Below are positions 44,581 to 53,064 of a stretch of DNA of 64,000 bases, in pieces. Each line of letters starts with the position of its first letter. Positions within the stretch are counted from its first letter, which is position 1. The notes beneath the pieces were generated by a model. That model saw only the letters and a program-made list of their open reading frames with translations. It made no database searches and was not told the origin of the DNA. The translations under genes were made by a program, and so were the position numbers. Origin of the DNA: Arthrobacter sp. zg-Y820 (lineage in GTDB: Bacteria > Actinomycetota > Actinomycetes > Actinomycetales > Micrococcaceae); assembly GCF_030142155.1 (NCBI RefSeq), contig NZ_CP126247.1, forward strand, positions 496,001 to 560,000, in the 5' to 3' direction.

Positions 44581-46020
44581 ATGAGTAGTGAAATTCCCCG
44601 GCCAGGCGGAACCCAGGCACACGGCGGCAGGCAGCCGGCGCCCGAGGGGCTGAAGAAGGTCGTCGCGGCTTCCATGGCCGGCACCGTAGTGGAATGGTAT
44701 GAGTTCTTCCTCTACGCGGCCGCCTCGACACTGGTGTTCGCCAAGCTGTTCTTTCCCAATGCCAACACCGAGCTGGATGGCATCATCGCCGCCTTTGTGA
44801 CCTACGCCGTAGGCTTCGTGGCCCGGCCCATCGGCGGCATCGTGTTCGGTCATTTCGGCGACAAGCTGGGACGCAAAAAGCTGCTGCAGCTCAGCATCAT
44901 CCTGGTGGGCGTATCGACCTTCCTGATGGGCTGCCTGCCCGGATTCAACGAGCTCGGCTACTGGGCTCCCGCACTGCTGGTGCTGCTGCGGTTCATCCAG
45001 GGCTTTGCCGTCGGCGGGGAATGGGGCGGCGCCGTCCTGCTGGTGGCAGAGCACAGCCCCAACAAATCACGCGGCTTCTGGTCCAGCTGGCCCCAGTCCG
45101 CAGTGCCCATGGGCAACCTGCTCGCCACCGGCGTGCTGTTCGTCCTGTCCTCCACCCTGTCCGAAGCCGCGTTCCTGGGCTGGGGCTGGCGGGTGGCGTT
45201 CTGGCTCTCGGCGGTGATCGTGCTGGTCGGGTACTACATCAGGACCAAGGTCAGCGATGCGCCGATCTTCCTCGAAGCGCAGAAGGAAGTGGAGGAGGAG
45301 GCCAAGGGCTACGGGGTGGTCGAAGTTTTCAAGCGGTACCCGCGCGGTGTCTTCACCGCCATGGGCCTGCGGTTTGCCGAGAACATTTTGTACTACTTGG
45401 TCGTGACGTTCTCCATCACCTACCTCAGGCTCGTCGTCGGGGTGGACACCTCACGGATCCTGCTGCTGCTGCTCGTGGCGCACCTCATCCACTTCTGTGC
45501 CGTACCGCTTGTGGGATTGATGTCGGACCGGCTGGGACGGCGCCCGGTCTACTTTGCCGGCGCGGTGCTGGGTGCCACGTGGGGCTTTTTCGCCTTTCCC
45601 ATGATGGACACCGCCAATGACCTGGTCATTCTGGCGGCGGTGACGATCGGCCTGCTGTTCCACGCCCTGATGTACGCGGGACAGCCGGCCATCATGGCGG
45701 AGATGTTCCCCACCCGCATGCGGTATTCCGGCGTCTCGCTCGGTTATCAGGTGACCTCGATTGTCGCCGGATCCCTGGCGCCGATCATCGCCACCGCGTT
45801 GCTGGAGCGGTACGGCTCCTCCACGCCGGTGGCCATCTACCTGCTCTGCGCCTGCGCAGTGACTGCCGTCGCCGTACTCGTGCTCCGCGAAACGAACGGC
45901 ATTTCGCTGCAGGACGTGGACGCTGCCGACGCGCAGGGGACGGCTGACCTGCTCGCTGCATCCAAGAGCGCCGAAGCCAAGAGCCCCAAAACCAGGAGCA
46001 CCAAAACCAAGACAGAGTAA
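44581..46020 (+). CDS. MHS-family MFS transporter (metabolite:H+ symporter)
   Basis: Twelve-helix symporter of the ShiA/ProP group: TM1 motif AGTVVEWYEFFLYAAAS, FVARPIGGIVFGHFGDKLGR, GFAVGGEWGGAVLLVAEHSP, and the central loop with SDAPIFLEAQKE. ATG 44581 follows a good GGAGGA site. It is divergent from the PKS operon (163 bp between starts). The tail is Lys/Thr/Ser-rich. Such carriers take up shikimate, alpha-ketoglutarate, betaine or similar acids; which one is unknown. Confidence 0.92.
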   Translation: MSSEIPRPGGTQAHGGRQPAPEGLKKVVAASMAGTVVEWYEFFLYAAASTLVFAKLFFPNANTELDGIIAAFVTYAVGFVARPIGGIVFGHFGDKLGRKKLLQLSIILVGVSTFLMGCLPGFNELGYWAPALLVLLRFIQGFAVGGEWGGAVLLVAEHSPNKSRGFWSSWPQSAVPMGNLLATGVLFVLSSTLSEAAFLGWGWRVAFWLSAVIVLVGYYIRTKVSDAPIFLEAQKEVEEEAKGYGVVEVFKRYPRGVFTAMGLRFAENILYYLVVTFSITYLRLVVGVDTSRILLLLLVAHLIHFCAVPLVGLMSDRLGRRPVYFAGAVLGATWGFFAFPMMDTANDLVILAAVTIGLLFHALMYAGQPAIMAEMFPTRMRYSGVSLGYQVTSIVAGSLAPIIATALLERYGSSTPVAIYLLCACAVTAVAVLVLRETNGISLQDVDAADAQGTADLLAASKSAEAKSPKTRSTKTKTE

Positions 46021-46021
46021 C

Positions 46022-46045
46022 GACAGCGACCGGCCGGTCGCTGTC
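46022..46045. terminator. Perfect palindrome, terminator of the MHS gene
   Basis: A perfect 24-bp palindrome (GACAGCGACCGG/CCGGTCGCTGTC) begins 1 bp after the stop codon and is followed by TTCGCC. Confidence 0.7.
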
Positions 46046-46168
46046 TTCGCCGCGACCGGCACGGCGTTTTTCCTGAACGCACTCTTCCCTTGAACGTGCT
46101 GCGGCGGAGTGACATTCTAATTGCGACCTGCAGCACGCAGGCGCCGACTAAGCAAGGGAGCTTCGATC

Positions 46169-47104
46169 ATGGCTGCAGTGGGATGGATTGGTCTGGGAAA
46201 CATGGGCGGCTACATGTCGGCCAACCTGGTCAAGGCTGGACATGCCGTCCGCGGCTACGACGTCAGCCCGGCAGCGGTGGCTGCTGCCCGGGATCACGGT
46301 GTGGAGCCCGTGGACAGCATCGCCGATGCCGTGGCCGGTGCCGACGTCGTCTTCACCATGCTGCCCAAGGGCGATCATGCCCGGGCCGTGTATCTGGGGG
46401 AGCAGGGGGTCTTGGCGCTCGCTGACACCCGCACGCTGCTGGTGGACTCGTCGACCATCGACATTGAGTCAGCACAGGCGCTGCACGACGCCGCCGCTGC
46501 CGCCGGCTTCCGCTTTGTGGATGCGCCGGTCTCGGGCGGCATCAGCGGAGCCGAAGCCGCAACCCTGACCTTCATGGTGGGCGGCGCGGCTGACGCGGTG
46601 CAGGACGCAGCCGGGTACATCGAGCCCATGGCGGGCAACATCATCCCCACCGGCGGAGCCACCACCGGCCAAGCCGCGAAAATCTGCAACAACCTGATGC
46701 TGTTCATCAACCTTGCCGGCGCCGCCGAGGGCGCGGTCCTCGCCGACCGCCTCGGCCTGGACAAGCAGGTGTTCTGGGACATTGCCTCGGTCTCCTCCGG
46801 CGACAGCTGGGCCCTGCGCACCTGGTACCCCATTCCCGGCGTAGTGGCATCCGCCGCCTCCAACAACGACTTCGCCCCCACCTTCACCGCCGAGCTGGCC
46901 AACAAGGACATCAACTTGGCAATCGCTGCCGCCCGAGACACCGGAACCCCGCTGGAAATCGGCGAACACGTGCAACAGCTCTTCCAGCGGCTGGTGGATG
47001 CCGGCCAGTCCTCCCGGGACTGCTCCATGATCGTCCAGCTGGTGGACGGTACCCTGGCCGCCGGCACGGCACCCGCACCTGACGCGACGGCTACCCGCAT
47101 CTGA
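46169..47104 (+). CDS. 3-hydroxyisobutyrate dehydrogenase-family oxidoreductase
   Basis: NAD-dependent beta-hydroxyacid dehydrogenase of 311 residues. The N-terminal Rossmann fold has GWIGLGNMGGYMSANLVKAG; the substrate loop is DAPVSGGISGAEAATLTFMV; the catalytic Lys lies in GQAAKICNN. In valine breakdown the enzyme (MmsB) oxidises 3-hydroxyisobutyrate, but no other mms gene is near, so another hydroxyacid is possible. AGGGAG lies about 8 bases before ATG 46169. Confidence 0.88.
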   Translation: MAAVGWIGLGNMGGYMSANLVKAGHAVRGYDVSPAAVAAARDHGVEPVDSIADAVAGADVVFTMLPKGDHARAVYLGEQGVLALADTRTLLVDSSTIDIESAQALHDAAAAAGFRFVDAPVSGGISGAEAATLTFMVGGAADAVQDAAGYIEPMAGNIIPTGGATTGQAAKICNNLMLFINLAGAAEGAVLADRLGLDKQVFWDIASVSSGDSWALRTWYPIPGVVASAASNNDFAPTFTAELANKDINLAIAAARDTGTPLEIGEHVQQLFQRLVDAGQSSRDCSMIVQLVDGTLAAGTAPAPDATATRI

Positions 47105-47143
47105 CGCCAGGCAAGCCGGTGCCGTCTGGCGCCCGGCCAGTAT

Positions 47144-47944
47144 TTAGCGGGCTCGCTGATCGGACCCGGGATCGGCCCAGGGAGCGACAGGTTTGCCCGG
47201 CCGGGCCGAGACGTACCACTGCCGGCACAGCAGGATCACCAGGGCCAGTTCCACTAGGCCGCCGCCGTAATAGAGGACCAAGGCGCCGGCTTCGCCAGCC
47301 GCCTGCGGCACGCCGGGCGGCGGATCGGCGTACAGGGACTTGGCCAGGACGTTGTGGGCGGCAGCCGACGCAACGAGTACCGCCGCCCGGAGCCTGATGC
47401 CGCCGCGGTGCGGCATCGGGTCACGGCCCACCAGCGCGGCCGTATAGAGGTAGCCGGCCGCGGCCAGATGGAACGTGACGAGCCAGTGAACGGGCTGCGA
47501 ATCCTGCATGGCAGCAAAGATGCCGGTGCGGAACATCAGCACCATCCCGCCCACATTGAGGACGGCCGCCGTGACCGGAAAGGTGAGGAACCGCAGCGGA
47601 CGGCTGCGCAGCAGGCCGGCAAGCCGCCGGGCCGGCACCACATCCAGGGTTCTCAGCGCCAGCGTCACCGGACGGGAGAGCACCAGCAGCAGCGGGCCCA
47701 GCATGCCGGCCAGGAGGTGCGCTCCGCCCAGGACCGCAAAATCCTGGTGGCTCCGGGTCGCCAGGGGATCAAGCACGGTGGCCAGAACCGCGCCGACGCC
47801 GGCCGTGAACAGGAGTGCCCGGTGCAGCGGCCATCCCCGTGACCTGGCGGAAAGCGCTCCGGCCCAGTAGGCAGCGGCGGCCGCGACGGCTGGAATCAGG
47901 AACAGCAGTTCGGTGCTGAAGCCGCCGTGCCCGTGGCCCTGCAT
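47144..47944 (-). CDS. Caa3-type oxidase assembly protein CtaG-like
   Basis: Seven hydrophobic helices in 266 residues with the family pattern AHLLAGMLGPLLLVLSRPVT, VHWLVTFHLAAAGYLYTAAL, a His-rich N-terminus (MQGHGHGGFS) and DPMPHRG in a loop. CtaG proteins help copper insertion into cytochrome oxidase in the membrane. It starts 2 bp after the DUF2243 stop, so the two are co-translated. Confidence 0.82.
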   Translation of the reverse strand: MQGHGHGGFSTELLFLIPAVAAAAAYWAGALSARSRGWPLHRALLFTAGVGAVLATVLDPLATRSHQDFAVLGGAHLLAGMLGPLLLVLSRPVTLALRTLDVVPARRLAGLLRSRPLRFLTFPVTAAVLNVGGMVLMFRTGIFAAMQDSQPVHWLVTFHLAAAGYLYTAALVGRDPMPHRGGIRLRAAVLVASAAAHNVLAKSLYADPPPGVPQAAGEAGALVLYYGGGLVELALVILLCRQWYVSARPGKPVAPWADPGSDQRAR

Positions 47945-47946
47945 GG

Positions 47947-48423
47947 TCAGCCCCCGGCCGGTGCTGCCACAGCGTGCCGGGTCCGGTAGAGCAGGACCGC
48001 CCCGATCAGGATCATCAGTGCGGCACTGGCATTCCAGAGCACGTCATAGGGCAGCAGGGGAACGTCGTAGCGGATCTGGTGCAGGCCCATGAGCTTGTGC
48101 TGGACGGTTCCGTCGTACAACTGGAATGCGCCGGCACCCAGCAGGACGGCCCCCGTCCAGCGGGCGGGCAGCAGAATGGCCCGGCGGCGGAGATCGGCAA
48201 AGAGGAAGAGCCCGGCCACCACTGCAAACCACCCGAAGGCGTGGAACAGGCCGTCGGAGAAGAGCCCGACGGCGGTGGTGGACTTGTCGTAGAAGTGGTG
48301 CCACTGCAGGAGCTGATGAAAGATGACCTCATCCACGAAGGCGGCAATTCCGATGCCCACCAAGACTCCGGAGAGGACGTTGCGGCGGCGCGGACGGACA
48401 GGGGCTCTGCTGGACGTGCTCAT
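47947..48423 (-). CDS. DUF2243 membrane protein
   Basis: Four helices in 158 residues with the family signature GIAAFVDEVIFHQLLQWHHF and FSDGLFHAFGWFAVVAG; the many His residues at the membrane edge suggest metal or haem binding (inference). DUF2243 genes are often next to ctaG as here. Function unknown; a role in oxidase assembly is plausible from the pairing. Confidence 0.87.
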   Translation of the reverse strand: MSTSSRAPVRPRRRNVLSGVLVGIGIAAFVDEVIFHQLLQWHHFYDKSTTAVGLFSDGLFHAFGWFAVVAGLFLFADLRRRAILLPARWTGAVLLGAGAFQLYDGTVQHKLMGLHQIRYDVPLLPYDVLWNASAALMILIGAVLLYRTRHAVAAPAGG

Positions 48424-48511
48424 ACAGCGAATTTAGCAGTTTCGCCGCGGCCGGTGCCCGGTGCCCAGTGCCCGGCTGGCGCGGCAGGCGGTGGTGCACC
48501 ACGATGGGCCC

Positions 48512-48808
48512 ATGTGGATGGGAGTTCTTGAATTCGACCTGCTGCTGGGAGACGTGCACTCGCTCAAGGGCAAACGCTCAGTCATTCGTCCGATCATGGC
48601 CGAGGTGCGGCGCAAGTACGACGTGTCAGTGGCGGAAACCGGACAGCTGGACCTGCACCGGCGGGCCGAGATCGGCATCGGCCTGGTCTCGTCCTCCGCT
48701 GCGCACATCACTGAGGTGCTTGACGCCGTCGAACGGCTGGTGGCCTCCCGGCCGGACACGGAGCTGCTCAGTGCCCGCCGCCGGGTGTTCAATACCGACG
48801 ACGAGTAG
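48512..48808 (+). CDS. DUF503 family protein
   Basis: A 98-residue protein with the family opening MWMGVLEFDLLLGDVHSLKG, then KRSVIRPIMAEVRRKYDVSV and a DTELLSARRR end. The fold is ferredoxin-like; function is unknown. Elsewhere it is often near rbfA or infB, but here it stands alone, divergent from DUF2243. No good ribosome site is seen before ATG 48512. Confidence 0.88.
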   Translation: MWMGVLEFDLLLGDVHSLKGKRSVIRPIMAEVRRKYDVSVAETGQLDLHRRAEIGIGLVSSSAAHITEVLDAVERLVASRPDTELLSARRRVFNTDDE

Positions 48809-48828
48809 GTGTCAGCCACTGCCGCAGG

Positions 48829-49518
48829 TCAGGACCGGGCGGATACTGCGCCGGTTTCCACCCTGGCTGCACCCTGCCGGATGCCAAGAAGCAGGCAGCC
48901 GACGGCCACGCCCCAGAGCGTCAGCGAATCAAAGGCAAGCCGTTCCGCTGTGCCGAGGCCCAATCCCGGCGTCTGCCCGCCGCCGAGGCCGTTGATGAAG
49001 ACCATGAACCCCGCAATCGACACCAGTGTGCCGAGGGCGGTGGCGACGGCGATTTTCCGGTACCGGGCCTCGCCGCGGACGGCGAAAACAAGAACGATCA
49101 TTCCGGCCCACTGGAACAAGGCCTGCAGCAGGGCGGCGACGTCATGTTCCTCGGGCTGCAGATTCCAGGGGAGCAGGCCGACACATGCCACCAGCACTCC
49201 GCCGGCCGCCAGGAGGCCCATTGCCCAATGTCCCGGCCGGCGCTTGGGCAAAGCGGACCAGAGGAGGAGGGACCCGGCGGTAATGAGCAGCCCGTTGGCA
49301 ACCGTGGACGCGTTCGCCAGCAGATGCCACGGCGAGCAGATCATCCGCTCGACGTCGGTACCGGGATCGAAGATTCCGCAGGAGGTAACCCCGAGGTCGC
49401 TGATGAGGTTCGAGGACCAGGAGTACGCCTGCGGCCATTGGAGGGCCGCGATGATCTGTGCCGGAAACGTCAGGGCGCACAGAATCCAGCACAGGGCACC
49501 CCACCTGATTTTTGTCAT
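48829..49518 (-). CDS. DUF998 membrane protein
   Basis: Six helices in 229 residues with the conserved pattern YSWSSNLISDLGVTSCG near the first outer loop and WHLLANASTVANGLLITAG after it. DUF998 proteins are integral membrane proteins without known activity. It converges on DUF503 with 20 bp between the stops. Confidence 0.85.
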   Translation of the reverse strand: MTKIRWGALCWILCALTFPAQIIAALQWPQAYSWSSNLISDLGVTSCGIFDPGTDVERMICSPWHLLANASTVANGLLITAGSLLLWSALPKRRPGHWAMGLLAAGGVLVACVGLLPWNLQPEEHDVAALLQALFQWAGMIVLVFAVRGEARYRKIAVATALGTLVSIAGFMVFINGLGGGQTPGLGLGTAERLAFDSLTLWGVAVGCLLLGIRQGAARVETGAVSARS

Positions 49519-49767
49519 GCGCCGAGCCTACAAGTGCGGCGCGCATCGCCCGGAAGTGTGTCGGTAGGAAGCGTGTCAGCCGGAGCCGGTGGCGGCTCCA
49601 CGAGGGAGGGCGCCGCATCCGGTCAACACTCGGGTGCCGGCGAACACAGATTCTAGAACTGTGTTTCATGTCATATTCGCGCTAGGGTGCACAAACGGCA
49701 AGAAATGACTGCGGCCGCCGGTCCAAGGCAGGCCGCGCACCATATTGAGCACAATGAGGAGATTTCA

Positions 49768-51537
49768 ATGGCGAAACCCGTACCGGCCCGGCGGCACACT
49801 GCCCAGGACACCACCGTCGACCTGCTGGTCATCGGCTCGGGAACCGGCATGGCCGCGGCCATCGCCGCCGCGGAGCTGGGGTCCTCCGTCCTGATCGTGG
49901 AAAAGACCGGATTCGTGGGCGGCTCGACCGCACGGTCCGGCGGCGCTTTCTGGATTCCGAACAATCCCGTCCTGCAGGAATCAGGCGCCGTTGACACCCC
50001 CGAGCGGGCGACTGCGTATGTCGACGCCGTTGTGGGCGGAACCTCATCGCGGGAGCGGTGGCAGACCTTCCTGGACAACGGAACCGCCACCCTGGAAATG
50101 CTGCGGCGGGCCACCCCCATGACCTTTCTCTGGGACAAGGAATACTCCGACTACCATCCGGAGGAATCCGGCGGATCGGCGATGGGCCGCAGCTGTGAGT
50201 GCCGCCCCTTTGATGCCAACACCCTCGGCGAGGAGCGGGCGCGGCTGCGCGGCGGAACCATGGAATCCTCCCTGCCCATGCCCATCACGGGCAAGGACTA
50301 CCGGTGGCTGAACCTGATGTCCAAGGTGCCGCTCAAGGGGCTGCCCACCGCCGTCACCCGCCTGGTGCAGGGCTACGCGGGCCGCGCCCGCGGCCGGGAC
50401 TACGTGGCCGGAGGCCAGGCGCTCGCTGCCGGTTTGTTCGCCGGGGTGCTGCGCGCGGGCGTTCCGGTGTGGACCGAAACCTCGCTGGTGCGGCTGACGA
50501 CCGAGGACGGCCGGGTGATCGGCGCCGTCCTGCAGCAGGACGGCCGGGAGGTCACAGTCCACGCCCGGCAGGGTGTGGTGCTGGCAGCCGGCGGGTTCGA
50601 CCACGACATGGCGATGCGTCATCAGCACCAGTCTCCGGCCTTGGAGGCCTGGAGCTTTGGTGCCGAAGGAAACACCGGCGACGCGATCAAGGCAGCCGTG
50701 GACATTGGTGCCGGCACTGACCTGATGGACCAGTCCTGGTGGTTCCCCGCCGTCGCGCCGGTGCCGGGCGGGAAACCCTCGGTCATGCTGGCGGAGCGTT
50801 CGCTGCCGGGATCCTTTATTGTCGACGGCGGCGGGGAGCGGTTTGTCAACGAGGCCCAGGACTACATGTCCTTCGGCCAGCGGGTCCTCAAGCGCGAGCG
50901 CGAGGGCAATCCGGTCGGCGCCATGTGGATGGTGTTCGACCAGGAATACCGCAACAGCTACATCCTGGCCGGGGGCCTGTTTCCGCGGATGCCGCTGCCG
51001 GAGAAGTGGTACGAGGCAGGAATCGCCGCAAAGGCGGACAGCCTGGGCGAACTGGCGCGGAGCATCGGCGTGCCGGCAGAAACCTTCACCGCCACTGCGG
51101 CGCGCTTCAACGAACTGGCAGGCGCCGGTGTCGATGAGGACTTCCACCGCGGCTCGAGTGCCTACGACCGGTACTACGGGGACCCCACGGTGAAGCCCAA
51201 CCCGAATCTGCGGCCGCTCGGCGGCAAGACGTTCTACGCCATCAAGGTTGTCCTCAGCGACCTGGGCACGTGCGGCGGCGTCACCGCCGATGCGCGGGGG
51301 CGTGTGCTGGCTGAGGACGGATCGGCCATCGACGGCCTCTACGCCATCGGCAACACGGCAGCCAACGTGTTCGGCAAGAGTTATCCCGGTGCCGGCGCCA
51401 CTATTGGCCAGGGCTTGGTCTACGGCTACGTCGTTGCGCACGACGCCGCGGAGCAGGCGAAGTCCCGCCCGGCGGCAACCGGGGCGGATGCCTCAGCCGC
51501 TCCGGAGTCCGGCCAGGAGCCTGCCGGAGTCTCCTAG
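49768..51537 (+). CDS. FAD-dependent 3-ketosteroid delta1-dehydrogenase-like (KstD family)
   Basis: Flavoprotein of 589 residues in the KstD/fumarate-reductase superfamily. FAD site: LLVIGSGTGMAAAIAAAELG and VVLAAGGFDHDM. KstD-type elements include GGSTARSGGAFWIPNN, a Tyr in EYSDYHPEE, and LGTCGGVTADARGRVL with GNTAANVFGKSYPGAGATIG near the end. KstD removes hydrogens from C1-C2 of 3-oxosteroids; the true substrate may be another cyclic ketone since no steroid genes are near. ATG 49768 has a GAGGAG site. A GC hairpin follows the stop. Confidence 0.82.
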   Translation: MAKPVPARRHTAQDTTVDLLVIGSGTGMAAAIAAAELGSSVLIVEKTGFVGGSTARSGGAFWIPNNPVLQESGAVDTPERATAYVDAVVGGTSSRERWQTFLDNGTATLEMLRRATPMTFLWDKEYSDYHPEESGGSAMGRSCECRPFDANTLGEERARLRGGTMESSLPMPITGKDYRWLNLMSKVPLKGLPTAVTRLVQGYAGRARGRDYVAGGQALAAGLFAGVLRAGVPVWTETSLVRLTTEDGRVIGAVLQQDGREVTVHARQGVVLAAGGFDHDMAMRHQHQSPALEAWSFGAEGNTGDAIKAAVDIGAGTDLMDQSWWFPAVAPVPGGKPSVMLAERSLPGSFIVDGGGERFVNEAQDYMSFGQRVLKREREGNPVGAMWMVFDQEYRNSYILAGGLFPRMPLPEKWYEAGIAAKADSLGELARSIGVPAETFTATAARFNELAGAGVDEDFHRGSSAYDRYYGDPTVKPNPNLRPLGGKTFYAIKVVLSDLGTCGGVTADARGRVLAEDGSAIDGLYAIGNTAANVFGKSYPGAGATIGQGLVYGYVVAHDAAEQAKSRPAATGADASAAPESGQEPAGVS

Positions 51538-51545
51538 CCCTCAAA

Positions 51546-51577
51546 CCGCCTGCCTCGGCCATGGCCCGGGCAGGCGG
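51546..51577 (+). terminator. Candidate hairpin terminator after the KstD-like gene
   Basis: CCGCCTGCC / GGCAGGCGG arms around a 14-base loop, 9 bp past the stop. No T tract follows. Confidence 0.55.
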
Positions 51578-51619
51578 TAGCCGGGTACGTCCAGTCGCGT
51601 TCCGGAGCCGTGCTTGGAA

Positions 51620-52069
51620 CTACGGTGTGCGGTCCGGGGCCGGCTGGTGTTCGCGCGCTCGGCGGAGTCCCTGCAGAATCAGCAGGGCCGCAGCCGACGC
51701 GACCCCGGTCTGCAGCATCGTCGGGGCGGCGTATCCGATGTTCCGCAGTTGAACCGTCAACGGGGGCATGTCGGGCGGGATCTGCTGCCCGGTTTCAGGG
51801 TCGACGGAGTAGGAATAGCCAAAAGTTGTTGCGCTCTCAAAGGCGCCACCGATCCACAGGAACCCGATGCCGATCAGAATGCCCGTGAGGATCCACGCCG
51901 CCTGAAAGGGTCTGGAACGGCGCGGCGGCCGGATTTCGATGCCCGCCGCGCCGTCGTCGGCCTCCGGGGCGAACCGCTCCTTCTCCCCGCCGGGCGGGCC
52001 GCCAACCTCGCGGATCCGCACACTGTCATTCCAGCCCTGCCTTGGGTCCGGTGTTGCGCTGTTGTCCAT
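51620..52069 (-). CDS. Hypothetical two-helix membrane protein
   Basis: 149 residues: a hydrophilic N-terminal half (about 1-55), helix 1 ILTGILIGIGFLWIGGAF, a short extracytoplasmic loop (SYSVDPETGQQIPPDMPPL) and helix 2 near the C-terminus. No family recognised. It is divergent from the DUF2975/XRE pair. Confidence 0.65.
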   Translation of the reverse strand: MDNSATPDPRQGWNDSVRIREVGGPPGGEKERFAPEADDGAAGIEIRPPRRSRPFQAAWILTGILIGIGFLWIGGAFESATTFGYSYSVDPETGQQIPPDMPPLTVQLRNIGYAAPTMLQTGVASAAALLILQGLRRAREHQPAPDRTP

Positions 52070-52181
52070 GTCGGCACCCTAGCCCGGGGCGGGGCCTCCA
52101 CGCCGCTGCGACGCACCGGAGTGCCAGGTACTCAGCCGGAATCCCTTGCGCTTAGCAGGTACCCCTTGCCCTCCCTCTCGA

Positions 52182-52191
52182 TTATCGATAA
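52182..52191. promoter_or_regulatory. Candidate operator TTATCGATAA
   Basis: A perfect 10-bp AT-rich palindrome in the divergent region, 68 bp before DUF2975. The XRE protein coded two genes on is the natural candidate to bind it (inference). Confidence 0.4.
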
Positions 52192-52197
52192 CTTTTT

Positions 52198-52231
52198 TCT
52201 GTTGCTCAATCGGATCTGTTGCTCAATCGGA
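52198..52231 (+). repeat. Perfect 17-bp tandem duplication in a leader
   Basis: TCTGTTGCTCAATCGGA is repeated exactly twice (52198-52214, 52215-52231). The second copy provides the start of the GGAGGA ribosome site for the mini-ORF that follows. Confidence 0.95.
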
Positions 52232-52241
52232 GGAGACCGTC

Positions 52242-52271
52242 ATGAGTGAGCTGCTGTCATGGGAAAGCTAA
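52242..52271 (+). CDS. Nine-codon leader ORF overlapping DUF2975
   Basis: ATG 52242 follows a near-ideal ribosome site (GGAGGA, spacing about 7) and encodes MSELLSWES before TAA at 52269-52271. The DUF2975 start (52259) lies inside it in another frame and has no ribosome site of its own. This looks like a translational-coupling leader peptide; expression is not proven. Confidence 0.4.
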   Translation: MSELLSWES

Positions 52272-52756
52272 CCATCCTCACACTGCGCCTGGTGCTGGCG
52301 GCCGTGCTGGCCGGCACCCTGTTTGTGCAGGCCTTCATGGTGCCGCTGCTCGCCATTGACCTGGCAGAAGCGGGCCCCGGCGCCGATGCCGTGCGGATTC
52401 CGGTAATTGTTCTGGTCGTCCTGGGCATCATTGCCGTGCAGGTGGTTCTGGTTAGCGTCTGGCGCCTGCTGACCATGGCGCGCCGGGGCACGGTGTTCTC
52501 ATCAGCGGCCTTCCGTTACGTCGACGTCGTGATCGGCGCGGTTACTGCCGGCGCGCTGCTTCTGTTCGCGCTGGGTATCGTCCTGGCGCCGGGCGAAGGG
52601 GTGGCTCCGGGCATTGTCCTGCTGATCGGAGGCGCGGGTCTGGCCGTTGCCGGGGTGGCCCTGATCGTCCTGGTGCTGCGGGCCCTGCTCGCCCAGGCGG
52701 TGGCCATCAATGCCGAGGCAACCCAGCTGCGCACCGAACTGGACGAGGTGATCTGA
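52259..52756 (+). CDS. DUF2975 membrane protein
   Basis: 165 residues with four helices; the opening MGKLTILTLRLVLAAVLAG and the loop LLTMARRGTVFSSAAFRYVD are typical of DUF2975. These proteins are nearly always paired with a small XRE regulator, as here (stop overlaps the next ATG by one base). The function is unknown. Start chosen from the family N-terminus; it sits inside a nine-codon leader ORF. Confidence 0.88.
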   Translation: MGKLTILTLRLVLAAVLAGTLFVQAFMVPLLAIDLAEAGPGADAVRIPVIVLVVLGIIAVQVVLVSVWRLLTMARRGTVFSSAAFRYVDVVIGAVTAGALLLFALGIVLAPGEGVAPGIVLLIGGAGLAVAGVALIVLVLRALLAQAVAINAEATQLRTELDEVI

Positions 52757-53049
52757 TGCCGATCATCGTGGACATCGACGTCATGGTCGCCAAACGCAAG
52801 ATGCCGGTCGGCGTGCTGGCGGACCGGATCGGCATCACCCCTGCCAACCTGGCGGTCCTGAAGAACGGTCGCGCCAAAGCCGTGCGCTTCACCACGCTCG
52901 CGGCGCTGTGCGAAGTGCTCCAGTGCCAGCCCGGTGACCTGCTGCGCTGGGAGCCCGACGAGGGGGAGGACCCCGCGGGCGACGGCGGCGGCGGTGACCT
53001 GCGCGGCACGCACCAGCGGGCCATAGTTGACCGAACCCGCAGCAGGTAA
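52756..53049 (+). CDS. Small XRE-family regulator (YozG-like)
   Basis: 97 residues beginning MPIIVDIDVMVAKRKMPVG, with an HTH (LADRIGITPANLAVLKNGRA, then LCEVLQCQPGDLLRW). The Gly/Asp-rich tail of ~25 residues is not conserved. It forms a pair with the DUF2975 membrane protein and likely regulates it. Confidence 0.9.
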   Translation: MPIIVDIDVMVAKRKMPVGVLADRIGITPANLAVLKNGRAKAVRFTTLAALCEVLQCQPGDLLRWEPDEGEDPAGDGGGGDLRGTHQRAIVDRTRSR

Positions 53050-53064
53050 GGAACAATTGGCCGG

